NCBI GenBank assembly: GCA_020152595.1
Contig: JAIGNY010000693.1
Coordinates: forward strand, 147,446 to 211,445
DNA from: Chiridota heheva
Taxonomy: Eukaryota > Echinodermata > Holothuroidea > Apodida > Chiridotidae
Length of the DNA stretch: 64,000 nt
Direction: 5' to 3'
Part shown: one piece after another, positions 49,698-61,797 of the stretch
How the letters are laid out: each line of letters starts with the position of its first letter
Numbering within the stretch: the stretch's first letter is position 1
Notes under the pieces: generated by a model
Told to the model about the DNA's origin: nothing
The model's input: only the letters and a program-made list of their open reading frames with translations
Database searches by the model: none
Position numbers and translations under genes: made by a program

Positions 49698-49883
49698 CAA
49701 TATGTACAAGGAGGATCAGGCCAAGGAGTTTGCTGGGAAAATTTCAACCCTAGCCAAGGATGTGGGTTATCCCTAAAATTCATGGAAATGAAGCTGCGTT
49801 TTCAAAAATTAAGTGAAATTTTGTTTGCAAAATACGTTGGCTTTTCTCAGTTTACAAAGATTGCAACTGTAACACACAGTTAA
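49698..49883 (+). CDS. FReD C-terminal exon, open
   Basis: Reads QYVQGGSGQGVCWENFNPS, QGCGLSLKFMEMKLRFQKL, a tail and a stop at 49881-49883. It is a close paralogue of 29188-29436, sharing QYVQG.SG.GVCW, SQG and MKLRF.K. The upstream junction (ACATCAATATG) lacks a clean AG acceptor. Confidence 0.76.
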   Translation, partial: QYVQGGSGQGVCWENFNPSQGCGLSLKFMEMKLRFQKLSEILFAKYVGFSQFTKIATVTHS

Positions 49884-49959
49884 AATGTGAATTAAGAGTA
49901 ATAGAAATAGATTCTTGCTTTTAGAAGGCAAATAACTTGTGCCATGACTTGCTGGGTGA

Positions 49960-52451
49960 GAATGTGTGTTACCATTATTTGGTAGCGAAGTTAGGCGGGT
50001 AAAACTTAAGGTTGCGAAGTGGGTGATAATTTCCGTTAGCATATGAATAACAGCTGTCGTAAATTGATGAACGACCAATGCGGTCATTTTAGTGGTATTA
50101 GCCTTGAATTATTTCAATTTGGCAATTTTTGATGAGGATACGGGTAAGAGACGATAAACATTGGGCGGTATATGCATACGAAAATTATAATTTTTCGGTA
50201 TACGGGGTGAATGGCTATGGTGGGAAACTACACATGCCAATATTGTGCTCCGACATCTACGACATTGCTACTCGCAGTACCTTCACTCAATATTTTTTTA
50301 ATAGTGTACTCGCAGTGTAACACTTAAAACCATTTCTGAAAAAACTTTGTATGAACGTACGTACAGTGCACTAATAATTGTACACTGTATGTATGGAGTG
50401 TGGGGCAGTGATGCGTAAATTACGAGGGCCTTGAGATGTTTGATTTTCCAACATGTGGAAAATCAGAACATTGCTGATGTAAGGGCGTAGAATCTTTCAT
50501 GAGGTGTTTTCGTGAGAAAAGATATGAACATGCGAATGAATACTGATATTGTGAATAGGTAATGATGCTGTTGAGAAGTGCGGATACAGCTCAGATTTGT
50601 TGACTTGTATTATGATGGTTTAGCTATACTTCGGATAAGCGATTATGTCAATGCACGGACAGTTTGTAATCTAAGAACCTCTATTAAGCCTTTAAGATGT
50701 CAAATGAGCCTGACTTGCTCACACACGATTTATTTCCCCCAAGAACAAAAACAAAATCAAAACTTCTTTCCTATATTCCCTCTTTTTAACTCATCAAATT
50801 TTACCCACATATTATGAAATATTACCCAGCAACGATTGCATGTTTGCGCGTTTGTGTAGGTCTGCATGTGATTAATTACAAAAAGAGGGCTTACATGCAA
50901 ATGAATAACACTGTTCACACACACCGTTTACTTAAAAGCAATTCCACTTTGCACTTATTTATACCACAGTCGATCATGTTTACGAAGGTAACATCTATCT
51001 CCTCTTAGAATATAACCTACCCTTCCAACAACATTTAAGGACACACCCTTAGTTAAGTACCAATCCAAAATCAAGAACACAGTAAACCAAATTGCCCTCC
51101 TTAGTGTAATTCCAAATCCAAAGTGGGTGAGTGAATGCTTACCAAGCGAGATCGCAGAAGCCTTTGATCTGAAGTAACGCTTGGGTCCTTACCTGGGGAG
51201 AAGGTTGGAGATAGCTATGGTGAGAAGTTTATAAGCGGTGGATCGGTGAGTTTTTATATAGGCAAAGCAGATGCCTGAGTCTATTATTTGTAGAGTTTAT
51301 CGTACAACATATGGAAGCTCTAATAATAGAGATGTGCCAATGTCACTGAGTGGGTCATAATTATGGGTTTAAGCAGATTGGCCCAAAAAAAGGGATGGGA
51401 GTGTGAGACTGTACTAGCAGGTATGCAAAGAGTGGTGGATGTGTCATATTAACGGTGGAATATAGTTTCGTGGGGCATTACACAGGATAAGCACAGAGTT
51501 GTATGGATACTGGACTAGGGCTTGAAGGAGGTATTGCTTTACCTAAATGGTCCTTACCTTAAGAGTGAGATATCGAGCCATCTATTAGAATTGGAGCTTG
51601 ACCTGGAATGGGGTGGCTCCTTACCTAGTTGCGGGTTGGTCGTTTTTTTAGAGTGATGGGTCCTCTAAGCTAAGAGATAGCTAGAAAGTAAGCAAGTAGA
51701 CAGGTTATTAGGAGGTTGATTTCCATTGATGAATGATTAGGGCGGGGGTGTGTATGTGTGTGAGGGGAGGGGAGAGGGGTCTTTATTATGGGTGGATCTT
51801 TACTGGGGGTTTGTAATTGATATTACCAGCGGTGTGCTGGTTATTTCTTGCCAAGGGGTACGATTGTGGGTTTTTAAATATGGAAAATCGGGCGGGTGCT
51901 AAATATACTTCGGTGATTAAGTTTCTGATTTAGTGTGTGTCGTTTACCTATCGAGGAGTGCATTACCTAGGTGTACTATACTCCAAAGTTGTCAACCCCT
52001 ATGCTGATGGATGACCAATACTATGAGATACATTTCATTTTTATATAATCATTATGCAATATTTTGTCCATTGACAAAATCACCAATTTCATATAAAATA
52101 GTTTAATATGTAAGCTGACCATTAGTCATGGTTCATTTTCTATATTCCAATAGTAGCTCTTGAATACAATATTATTTACACCCATGTAATAAAAGTAGTC
52201 GTACTGCTTGTTTAATATATTTATTCCTAAGACCTGTCATTGCCAGTAATTTACATATGAAATTAAAAAAAAAGGTTTTGAACCATATTCGAATATTATT
52301 TTACAACTGTAAAATATTGTGTACCCTATGATACGGGTGTAAATACCTCTTATACCTTTTTACAGTGCGCATCTTCATTTCCGCAAATTTCAGGGAGAAA
52401 TCACAATGCCCTCATGTACACCGATTAACACCCTTTCTCCATGCACTGGAC
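49960..52451. repeat. Degenerate G-rich minisatellite and anonymous sequence
   Basis: From ~49980 and especially 51120-51970 there are loosely tandem ~30-bp units rich in GTGGGTG, TTACCT and GAGTG words, partly the reverse-complement style of 54.78-55.97 kb. 50.1-51.0 kb contains short open frames without signatures. 50210-50270 shares ACATGCCAATATTGTGCTCC with 58.33 and 62.46 kb. Confidence 0.55.
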
Positions 52452-52522
52452 GCTCCTTGTACGTATTTGCTGTTGGGTTAGGCATAGCCACAATCCTTGA
52501 TCTTGGTAGAAAACTGACTGGT
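52452..52522 (-). pseudogene. FReD exon with internal deletion
   Basis: The minus strand reads QFSTKIKDCGYA, a stop, then PNSKYVQG. This is QFSTRD joined directly to the CG.AYLNGKYVQG region, so DND to GAWWFN (about 75 bases) is deleted. Confidence 0.65.
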
Positions 52523-52529
52523 ATGTATT

Positions 52530-53711
52530 CATTTGCCAGCACTTAGAAGCTAAATAGTTCTTGGAATGCAATATTGTTAGAATTTAACAAGCACACATAG
52601 CATTTCCTCTGTTATGGTTACAATTTCATGATGAAACTTTCAATTGGAAAGCGAAATAGTGACCGTGCGATTCCCAACTGAACCTCAAAGAGTTTTCATT
52701 ATAACATTTACCAGCTTTGAATTTGGGTAGTAATCTTCGTTTGCTTTCGTTTCCAATGCAAATAGAATATGAAGATACGAGATAAGAGATATTTCAATGT
52801 CGCGTAAAGAAGATATTAGTCTTAACATTATTGAAGCAAACAGGTGGAACTTGTTATAGGCCCTTACATGGTTATGCTACGAGACCAAGAGAGATGGATG
52901 TTTATGAACAATGATATACGTTGCTGTTGCGACGTTAATATACAAGAGTAGAACAAAATCGATTAAGGAAGTTTAACTTTCCTTGCAGTGTCCATATACA
53001 TTTGGTTATTGCTCAGCCATTCATCAACCCTCCACTAGCTGCATTGCTCTGATTCATTTGAAAAAGGTGAATTATCGTGACTAAAAACAATTTTGAGTCA
53101 GTAAGGATGCAATAGACATACGCGATTTACGAACCAATGTGCACGACAAAGGCTAGCGGAGCTGCACGTTACGTGTTATGTATGGTATATATTTACATCA
53201 CGGATATAATTTCAGACCTACTTCAAATGTCAATAATACCCTTATGCTAAACGTTACAGAAACGTTAATATCTTTTTACAAATAGCGGAATTCATCTATC
53301 TGAAACTGTAGCTACAAAGGAATATAAATTAATTACTAATAATATCCATTAGGCTGAAGTTTATGTGAGTAGCGCTTAAGATTTTCGAAATTATATATTC
53401 AAATACATACTCCTTCTACACAAATAAAAGTGGAAACTAATGATATATTGTCGTACCTTTTCTGTTGTGTTAATATTCTTGGCACCATGAAACGATATCC
53501 TTATAATTACTTCACGAATGCAAATTTACAGTCTTTTTGGCTTATTTGTGTATACATTGCCGCAAGTGTACGTATGACTTCAAAATATGACAAACGAATA
53601 CTTGTTTAATTACCACTGAAAATGGTTCCCAGGGCGTTAAGATCTCTCCCAGGTTTCACAAATCTATATACAAACAGATGGGTTATGCGTATTTAAATAA
53701 AAGAAATTGTT
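52530..53711. other. Anonymous sequence
   Basis: No recognisable feature. Confidence 0.5.
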
Positions 53712-53841
53712 ACATGGCACAATTGAACTACCACCTCTTCTGTACCCTTGTTGTGCATTACCAATCTCGTCCATTATTACACCGTCCACTGTTTCGGTCT
53801 TTGTAGAAACTGTTGGTTGTTGTTGAGGTACATGCTGTCTC
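53712..53841 (-). pseudogene. FReD exon, decayed cysteine-rich variant
   Basis: The minus strand has the acceptor TATGTGCAG, then GDSMYLNNNQQF. A one-base loss shifts the frame, which then reads STKTETV; the alternative frame gives CNNGRDW, then RW, a stop and FNCA, relics of the C..C loop and AWWFN. Multiple frame breaks. Confidence 0.6.
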
Positions 53842-54299
53842 CTGCACATACACCACGGGACATGTGTATGTGAATCGTATACAAATCTCAACTTTAAGGT
53901 ACATTAGACCCGTAATAGCTCCTCATACTGTTGCATACCTTCAAGTTTTGTTTCTGTGTGACCGAATCTTTATTATCCTTCATCTACATTATTATTGCTG
54001 CGATTCACCTAAAATCTAATGGTGAGATTTTCTTAAAATCTATTTCGTAACGTAAAAACAACGAAAAATCTAGAACATGATCTAAAAACAACGCAAAGAT
54101 TGCATTTGTTTGATTTAAATAAAATAAAATCAGCCTCAATAGCTAGAATGATACCATCACGACCTAATGAAGTATCTGGACGATCATTTAAATGAAGTGC
54201 ACCTGTATTATTTAAGCGAAAACATATTACACGTGTTGCATAGTAAAATATGGTATAATACACTAAACGTTATTTCTGTGTTTAATTGCATCTGGTTAA

Positions 54300-54770
54300 G
54301 GCGGGAAGGATAGGAATACGATTAGTCTAGAAAAGAATGGGTTGGTTTGCAAACGAAAAAGAGGTGGTTGGATATACAAAGTGGGGTGCCAGAAAACGTA
54401 TGTGTGTGGGGGAAGGGGGGCGGTAATGTGTGTGGGTCGGTAATGTATGTGGGGCGGTTACGTGTGTGTGTATGTGTGTGTGTCTGGAAGAGGGCGGGCT
54501 ATTGTAAAGTGGGTGAGTAAGTCTAGAAAAAAGACGGCAGGTAATTTAAGGTGGTATGTGGAAAAAGCAGCGGGAAAGGTCCGCAACGGCGGGATGGGCA
54601 AATGGCTCTACCAAAATCCAGAGTGTGGATCTATAAGATGGTTGGTGGCTGTTTGGAAGTGTTGGAAGCTTTTTCCGGAAAAGGGCGGGTATTTGAATGA
54701 AAAAAAGATGAGCATTGGTGTGCAGATCTTGAAAAAGGTAGGAATAGAAATCCAGCCACACGTCTGATTA
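54300..54770. repeat. G-rich degenerate minisatellite
   Basis: Units of the type GGGCGGTAATGTGTGTG and GGTGGTATGTGGAAAA. The 106-codon plus frame is a repeat translation. Confidence 0.65.
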
Positions 54771-54779
54771 TTATGATCC

Positions 54780-55970
54780 CAAGAGCCCATACCTAAACTA
54801 AAAACCCAGCACTCGCTCATAAAATATGAAAGCATCTCTTCGCTTATAATATCACCATTTAATAAGAAACTTACCCAAGCGGTCTCTGGAATTGAAACCA
54901 GCCTTCCAACCCCTTGATTTGAAACGTACCCGCCTAAACTGCCTTAAATTAAAAATCCACCCGATCTCATTAAATTCAGGAACCCACGGCCGCTCATAGC
55001 TTAGGGACTGTCCTTCCTGCTATATATTATGAGCCACCCACCCTCGACTAAATACGAACTCATCCACCTGTCTCTGAACTATGGTCCCATCACTTCAGCC
55101 CCTCCTTAAACTGTAAACCCGTTTCCAATACTGAATTACGAAGCCATTTTCTTACCCCTAAATAAGATGCAACCTTTAATTAGAAGCCGACACAGTCACT
55201 CCACACTAAACAGCTAAATAAGAAACCAGATCACACACCACTAAATCATCAACCTTCGACCAGTACCCACTTTCCTTAAGTTAGGAACCCAGTCACCTGT
55301 CCCTAAATTGTGAAGTCTCTGTAAGTTTAGGGATGCACGTATTCATAAATCAGGCACCTCACACCCGCTCGTGAAATCAACCGCCCACCACTGAATTAGT
55401 ACCACACCCGCCCAATCACCCGATATAACAGAACCCACCCCACAATTACGAATCACACGCCCCTAAATAAGAAACCAACCCGCGTGCCTTTATTTTATAA
55501 CCCTTACCGCACGCCCCTAAATTACGACACCACCCGTCTTCCTAAATAAAGCACCACACTTTAGGTCTTCGTTAGAAACATAGCGACCTGAACCTAAATT
55601 ATGATCCCACTAGCCCCATTCTAAACTAGAAACCAACATTTCTCAACTAAATACAAAACCATCCGTCCGACCCTAATTTAAGAACCGGAATTTGTGGCTA
55701 GAAAATTACGGCCGCCTCGATACCCGCATCCAAATCTAAAAACACCCGCACGCCATTAACTTAGGAATCCGCCCACCCACCTAGCAGCCCTATCCAAAGT
55801 TAGGGAACAATGCCGAAATAGGGAACCGAATCCGACCTGTTTTAAATAAGAAAAAACACACCTAAGGAACCACCCGAACGTCAATATAATTAGGACTACA
55901 CCCGGCCGTCATTCTATCGGAATCCCACCGACCTGAAAAATATATCACGGCCCAGCCCGCGTCCTCTAAA
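54780..55970. repeat. C-rich degenerate minisatellite, ~30-35-bp period
   Basis: Units of the type CACCCGCCCCTAAATTAGGA and AACCCACC recur across ~1.2 kb with heavy divergence. It is opposite in strand bias to the neighbouring G-rich stretch. Confidence 0.7.
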
Positions 55971-56605
55971 TGAGAAATTCACCCATCATCTCGTCTCCTT
56001 CTAAATTAGGGACCCATACGCTTGCATCTAACTTAGAAAATCACCACCCTCTGCCCAATTATGACTGTATGAAGGCACCGCAAAATTCAAGAAATCTATT
56101 CTTTTACACAATTGCATTAAAGAATAAACTAAACAAGTATTTTTGTTGTATAGGATTTACTTAATTGAAATACCCCTTTCTTACTGTTGGTGCAATAGGA
56201 AAAAAAGATGCAATTTGTTAATAATGACAATTTTTAAACTAACACGAGGTTTTCAATCTTCCATTTTAGACTTCGCGCACTTACAAGTTTTGTTTCTGAT
56301 ACCAATCGGCAAGTTTTTTCTTCTCTCACAAAAGCTTTAACGGGATCTTGTTTTCAATCCCAAGACGACCTAGCGAAAGGGATACACATTTTGATCACTG
56401 AGAGTAATTATATGTAGTACCAACCGCTCAAATGCTGCTTGCTCCATTAATGATTATTCCTAAGATACGACCTGCAATGTAATAAATGTACTGTACATCA
56501 CGCAGTAGGAAAAACGGATTCCACAAAATTGCTGGGTCTTAGTTTTGGCATTAAACCTAACTGTATTATTCTACAACTTGTTTTACCCAGGAAACATCAT
56601 ATGAA
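55971..56605. other. Anonymous sequence
   Basis: No recognisable feature. Confidence 0.5.
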
Positions 56606-56729
56606 ACCCGTTCAAAGTTGAATGGGAACCCATTGATTCAATGGAAACCTTAACGGATCCAGTAGAGATTCTCAACGGGTATCCTTACTTATCCCTCTTG
56701 CCCGTTGAATGGGTTCCCTTTGAACGGGT
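56606..56729. mobile_element. Foldback element, ~124 bp
   Basis: ACCCGTTCAAAG at the left end is exactly inverted at 56718-56729. Internal GAACCCATT and TTCAACGGG words extend the imperfect inverted repeat to about 35 bp. Confidence 0.6.
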
Positions 56730-56734
56730 CAACG

Positions 56735-57400
56735 GCAGTCATTATTGCTTTTAATGCTGTACAATTAAATGTTGATAATCATTCAGATTACGAGTACCTT
56801 ACGTTAGTATGTTATATTAAACCATTAGTTAAAATTTTAGTATATGGGAGCTACCATTTTGTGACATTTCCCATGATAGTGGCTATCATAAGTCAAAGTT
56901 ATGTGAACATCAAGCAACATAAATTTCTAACTTTTCTTTATTATAGTTAGTGCAGTTAAATGTTGATAATCATTTAGATTAGGAGTACGTTACGTCAGTA
57001 TGTTATATTAAACCATTAGTTATCATCTTCCACCATTAACAGAAAAATCAGATGAAAAACGAAAATCATCATTGTATTTAATTGCAGGAGACAGCATGAT
57101 AACTGCATGGAGCTCTGAAAACAACAACAACCAACAGTTTTCTACCAGGGATCAAGACAATGACAGAGGCGGTGGATCGTGTGCGAGAGTACATGGTGGT
57201 TTAAGTACTGAGAATATGCTATTGTCAACGGAAATACGTATGTGGACATCAAGCAACAGGATTGTCTTACTTTTCTTTAGTACAGTTAGTGCAGTTGTTA
57301 TTGTTTTTAATACTGTGCAATTAAATGTTTATATTCATTCCGATTATGAGAACGTTACCTGAGTATGGTGTATAAAACCATATGTTATTTTCTTCCACAA
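56735..57400. repeat. Tandem repeats carrying FReD exons
   Basis: AATTAAATGTTGATAATCAT with TAAACCATTAGTTA recurs near 56763, 56955 and (diverged) 57320. The two units that carry a FReD exon start are 372 bp apart (57088 and 57460). Confidence 0.75.
57088..57245 (+). pseudogene. FReD exon, frameshifted
   Basis: The acceptor TAATTGCAG is followed by GDSMITAWSSENNNNQQF, STRDQDNDRGGGSCARV. A frameshift at the WW strip leaves HGGLSTENM in place of AWWFNYC, then TEIRMWTSS. The first half is canonical. Confidence 0.78.
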
Positions 57401-57459
57401 TTAACAAAAGAATCAAATGATAAAAAGGAAAATTATATCATTACAGTTTTTCATTGCAG

Positions 57460-57565
57460 GAAACAACATGATAACTGCATGGAGCACTGAAAGCAACAGC
57501 AATCAACATTTTTCTACCAGGGATTAAGACAATGATAGAGACGGCAAATAGTGTGCGAGAGTATA
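57460..57565 (+). pseudogene. FReD exon start with stops
   Basis: The acceptor TCATTGCAG is followed by GNNMITAWSTESNSNQHF, STRD, a stop, DNDRDGK, a second stop and CARVY. It is a tandem paralogue of the 57088 exon. Confidence 0.76.
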
Positions 57566-57656
57566 CCCACAATCTCAAACAAAAGTACCGGGTACTTTTT
57601 TCCCCTTCTGCACCTATACCCTTCTTTAATATTGCAGATATATTACGAAATGGTTT

Positions 57657-58377
57657 CTTGCAAAGCGCATATCAACAAGATTGAGGTGTAAAGGAGAAAA
57701 GTGTCAAGACTTGTGTCTCTGACCGCATGTGCATGGTGGTTTAACTACTGCGGATTTGCTTTTCTCAACGGCAATACGTATATGGACATCAAGCATCAGG
57801 AGATTGCCCTAGAACTATAATGCAGTTCAAATACAAATCATATGTGTTTACTGTGGGAATGCAATTTGACTTGTATGAAGGCCTAGAGGGACTAGAAAGT
57901 TACGAAATGGAAATATTTTAAATGGTTTAACAATCTAAAAAAATTACGGGTTAAAGAAATATTTTCCATATCGATCTGTCGATTCAGAATATAGAGATTA
58001 GATAAACGGTGACATTTCTACTCTTAAAATTGATCAATTCTATCATATTACGTGGATCTAAAATATATGTTACCGTGAAATTGTTTTGTACAAATTAGCA
58101 TTTTCAGTCAACATTACAGACTGTTAACTGGAGATTCTCATTTGCAAAATTTTTCTGTGAAACTCTGTGAAAGTTATTGACCTGTTGCTCAGTGTGAAGT
58201 TGCTCATTCTTGCACAGTCCAAAAACTGTAGAAAATTGTTTGATAGTCACATTCATGCGGCGTTATAACTATTCAAAGTTATTTTTTTTTGCTATTCAGA
58301 CACATGGTTTAAACGGCCTTTGTGCATGCCAATATTGTGTTGCGACATCTACGACAGTGCTATAGCGAAAATGTTTT
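57657..58377 (+). repeat. Duplicated segment D1 (~720 bp)
   Basis: Matches 61798-62512 nearly throughout, from TTGCAAAGCGCAT to GACAGTGCTATAGCG. It includes the FReD segment at 57725. Confidence 0.9.
57722..57820 (+). CDS. FReD second half with alternative short C-terminus
   Basis: The open frame reads TACAWWFNYCGFAFLNGNTY, then MDIKHQEIALEL and a stop at 57818-57820. AWWFN.C and LNG are canonical. The terminal GV.WY...SLKF segment is replaced by a 12-residue charged tail that is conserved in the duplicate at 61861. Confidence 0.65.
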   Translation, partial: TACAWWFNYCGFAFLNGNTYMDIKHQEIALEL

Positions 58378-59811
58378 GCACCATATAAAATGCTAAACTT
58401 ACGTACAATGTATTTTAAGGATTGATCAGAGACTTAACAGTTCGGGAGAATCCCTCCCTGTAGTCCTCGTTAGAAAGACTCGAAGTAGGGTGTTTTAGTT
58501 CATGGGGGCAGCCATTACCCATCATGCAAGTTTCTTCGTCCATACATTTTGTACAGAGTGACGAAGTAAAATCATTTTGTAAACTTCGATGGCGTTTGCG
58601 GAAGTCTGAGAGGTACATGGATTTTTATGAAAACATGTTAACTAACTTTCATTCAGTACCTTTCTATATGTTTACCGATCCGTTTTTAAAGAACAAACAA
58701 CACATATATTTCATGACATGTTTGACCCGCTTGGGCTGGTTGCAAATTAATCTGTACTGTGCTAACATATGTGTTTAATTTTCTTCTTTGACTGCGATTG
58801 TCAGTGTTTGATAGATTATGAATTAAATGAGTTATTTTCATGTGCTTTCCAACGTTAAACTTGTTCTTCACGTACATATTGTTGTTATTTTTGTAACCTC
58901 TTGGAGAACACGTTCATGTAAATCACTTTGGTGCACTTAAATATTAGTTTCTTAAATTGTCTTTGCGACTTTCGTATGAGATGTTCTGTCTGAACAGTGA
59001 ACGTATTCTAACGTATGCCTACTGATCGTAACTAATGCTAAGTTACAGCCATGACATGTGCGTTGATTGTACGTGGACCAGACAGTGTAATTCGGGTTCT
59101 TCAGACTGTTTGCAGGTTTGTGTGTAATATATTTTGTCATTCGTGTCATTCTGTTTCACCCATTGTCTATACTGACAAGCAACGTTCAGACGTTAGGGCC
59201 TAATCAAACGGGCACTATCGTAACAATAGAAAGTACTGAAAAGAAATAGTACAATAAGAGGCCTACATTTCACCTCTCTTGAATAAAACTGAAGCAGTTA
59301 GTTTAGTTAAACTCAAGTTGCACTGTTTATTCCTTTACGATCGGTCAGTCAGTCAGTAGGTGATCACTCTCACGGTGTCACACATAATGTATACTTTAAA
59401 TATACCAAATTGAAGATACAGTAGTGAGCAGCTGAGCGGTGTGTGTGATTCTTATGTTTTAACTGTCGCCTGGCTGCTGAATTGCGCAATAGTTAAGGCC
59501 TGGAGGCAGGGATCAGCGTGAAAGACTCCTCTAAGGGCTTTACCCGAACTAATTAATAACATCTTTTAGCAAACAATAATGTGAATAAACCAGTTTTTGA
59601 CAGCATATAATCTCTACCTGTTTGCAATTGCAGCGATATAATGAGGTTTCATGGGTTGTCGAACAGTGGAACACTCCCTGAACCGTGTGTAGGGAAGTTC
59701 ACTTTGGCTTACAAAAAGGTTGCCGTGTTGGTTCGAAAGCAAAGTAGCTGAGTTTGGAAAACTTCTGGAAATGTGGAGTGCGGTTGTTGAGATGTCTTAA
59801 AATAATACACA
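58378..59811. other. Anonymous sequence
   Basis: Short open frames (58415-58618 minus, 58524-58778 plus) have no family signature. 58.33-58.38 kb shares CATGCCAATATTGTG with 50.2 kb. Confidence 0.5.
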
Positions 59812-60012
59812 ATGTCGTGTACGACGAGATACCTAGGTGCGTGGTGGTTTAATGTATGCAGTTATGTGTTTCTCACCGGCAGATACGTACAAGGAGGGTC
59901 GAGGGTATCAGGCAGTGACATGGGAGTCCTGTGGTATAGTAATTATGGTTGGAACCTCTCCCTTAAGTTCGTGGAAATGATGCTGCGTATGAATTTCGCT
60001 GATCAATTTTAA
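59812..60012 (+). CDS. FReD C-terminal exon, open (tandem copy 1 of 3)
   Basis: The frame reads SCTTRYLGAWWFNVCSYVFL, TGRYVQGGSRVSGSDMGVLW, YSNYGWNLSLKFVEMMLRMN, FADQF and stop. WW, Cys, GRYVQGG, GV.W and SLKF.EMM are all canonical. The calcium loop and QQFST are missing upstream. An ATG precedes SCTT here but not in copies 2 and 3, so it is not a conserved start. It lacks two codons present in copy 2 near the end (in-frame 6-bp difference). Confidence 0.8.
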   Translation: MSCTTRYLGAWWFNVCSYVFLTGRYVQGGSRVSGSDMGVLWYSNYGWNLSLKFVEMMLRMNFADQF

Positions 60013-61162
60013 GGTTTTTCTTTGTAGCTAATGAATATAAGTAAGAAAAAATACTCGAGTAGACAGTCATTTCTTTGTCAACCAGATTTTGCTTTGCTTG
60101 ATGAAAAATCAAGCAAAAACACAAATTCAGCATACTTCTTTTAATTTTCATTGTCGGAATGGATTGCCCATGTAACCTGTCAGAATTTGCAGCACTATGA
60201 TGGTACTGTAATGACCTTTCCATGCATGTGGCTCTTATTTACTACTTTACCCAGAAGGGGAACGACATCAATGGAATCAGCATTGATATGTTTTGCCCCG
60301 ATTTATTCTTCGATTAGAATAAGAATAGGGACGAGATATAACGCGTAATTTCAATAATTTATTGAATATTTTTTTTCAATTTTGTCTCTTGCTCTCTGCT
60401 CATTTCTAGAAATATAGAAAACCGCAAATTTATTACACACAAAATAGACTCACAATGCAATGAAGTATTGGGGCAACAATGAAAATTCATTGAATACACT
60501 CAGACAAGACTTCAGTAATAACTGCAACACAGCTTTGACAAGGTTACACGAAAGGCGTAGAAAGTGAGCAGTGCCCAAAACTACATGACGAGGTACATAG
60601 AAAAAAGAGAGAGAGAGAGAGAGCGGGTAGGGACTGCCACCAGGCATGCGGAAAAGAGGTTAAATGTAAGGCGTTTGCTTTACCAGAATGTATTTTTAAG
60701 AAACTTAATTTGAATTATGGATTGTTTTATGTTTAAAAGTCTGATATGGATAGATATGTCTGCTAGTTTGATTTCCAAATTGGTTTCTGAAAACATCAAC
60801 TTTTGAAGTAGAGGAATATTCTTGAGTCAAATCACTGGTGATTAATTTCTAAAAACATGCATAAAGTGGCTGGAGCGGACTATGAGCTGTTTGTAAATGT
60901 ATATTTTATTTACACTTGCCTTTATTAAATCTATGATGCTGCCAAATTTAAATTCATTGGGTAATGCACTTTGGTGTAATTACCATTTTTATTTTGTACA
61001 TGTTTTATTATTTACCTACATACAGTTTGTTTGTTGTTACATGTATGTTGAAATTCAAAAGTCTTCAGGTAGGGAAATGTTCATGTTGATCAACAGGTTG
61101 GATTTCTGAAAATCAATTCCAGAACATTATCATTTATGAAAGTATGAACGAGCAGAAACGAG
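60013..61162 (+). repeat. Tandem unit 1 remainder
   Basis: Matches unit 2 sequence: 60150-60400 pairs with 61385-61650 and 60456-61162 with 62536-63229. A short GA run lies at 60607-60623. Unit 1 to unit 2 spacing is 1348 bp. Confidence 0.85.
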
Positions 61163-61369
61163 TCGTGTACGACAAGATACCTAGGTGCGTGGTGGTTTAA
61201 TGCATGCAGTTATGCATTTCTCAACGGCAGATACGTACAAGGAGGGTCGAGGGTATCAGGCAGTGCCATGGGAGTCTTGTGGCTTAATAATTATGGTTGG
61301 AACCTCTCCCTTAAGTTCATGGAAATGATGCTACGTATACGTATGAATTTCGCTGATCAATTCTCATAG
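61163..61369 (+). CDS. FReD C-terminal exon, open (tandem copy 2 of 3)
   Basis: 68 codons: SCTTRYLGAWWFNACSYAFL, NGRYVQGGSRVSGSAMGVLW, LNNYGWNLSLKFMEMMLRIR, MNFADQFS and stop. LNGRYVQGG is intact. No in-frame ATG precedes the conserved block, consistent with an internal or last exon; ACGAG before TCG is a weak acceptor candidate. Confidence 0.82.
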   Translation, partial: SCTTRYLGAWWFNACSYAFLNGRYVQGGSRVSGSAMGVLWLNNYGWNLSLKFMEMMLRIRMNFADQFS

Positions 61370-61797
61370 TTTTTATAATTAATACTTCTTATAATTTTCA
61401 TTGCCGGAATGGATTGCCCGTGTAACCTGTAATAATTTATAGTCCTATGGAGGTGTTGTAATGGCCTTTTCATGCATATATTTTTATTTATTTCATAACT
61501 TAGAACGGTAGCGATGTAAATTGAATGAGGATTGATTTTTTTGTGACTCATTCTTCGATTGTAACAAAAATAAGGACTAGACGGGTGGAAATAACTCTTA
61601 ATTTCCATAATTTTTTGATCATTCTTTGTTAATTTTGTATTTTTATCTCTGCTTACTGAATGGCATAGTCTTGTTGTGAGTGGAATCATATGTATCGTCT
61701 TTTGTGTAGTATTTATCCAAAACAAGTTATTCCCACACGCGTAATTCACTACATTTTCAGTCCGGGAGCATACCAAATAATAGGAACATTTTGACAC
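61370..61797. other. Tandem unit 2 sequence after the FReD exon
   Basis: Matches 63437-63858 in unit 3 up to the junction at 61797/61798. A minus-strand 153-codon frame (61357-61818) has no recognised domain and is not supported. Confidence 0.6.
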
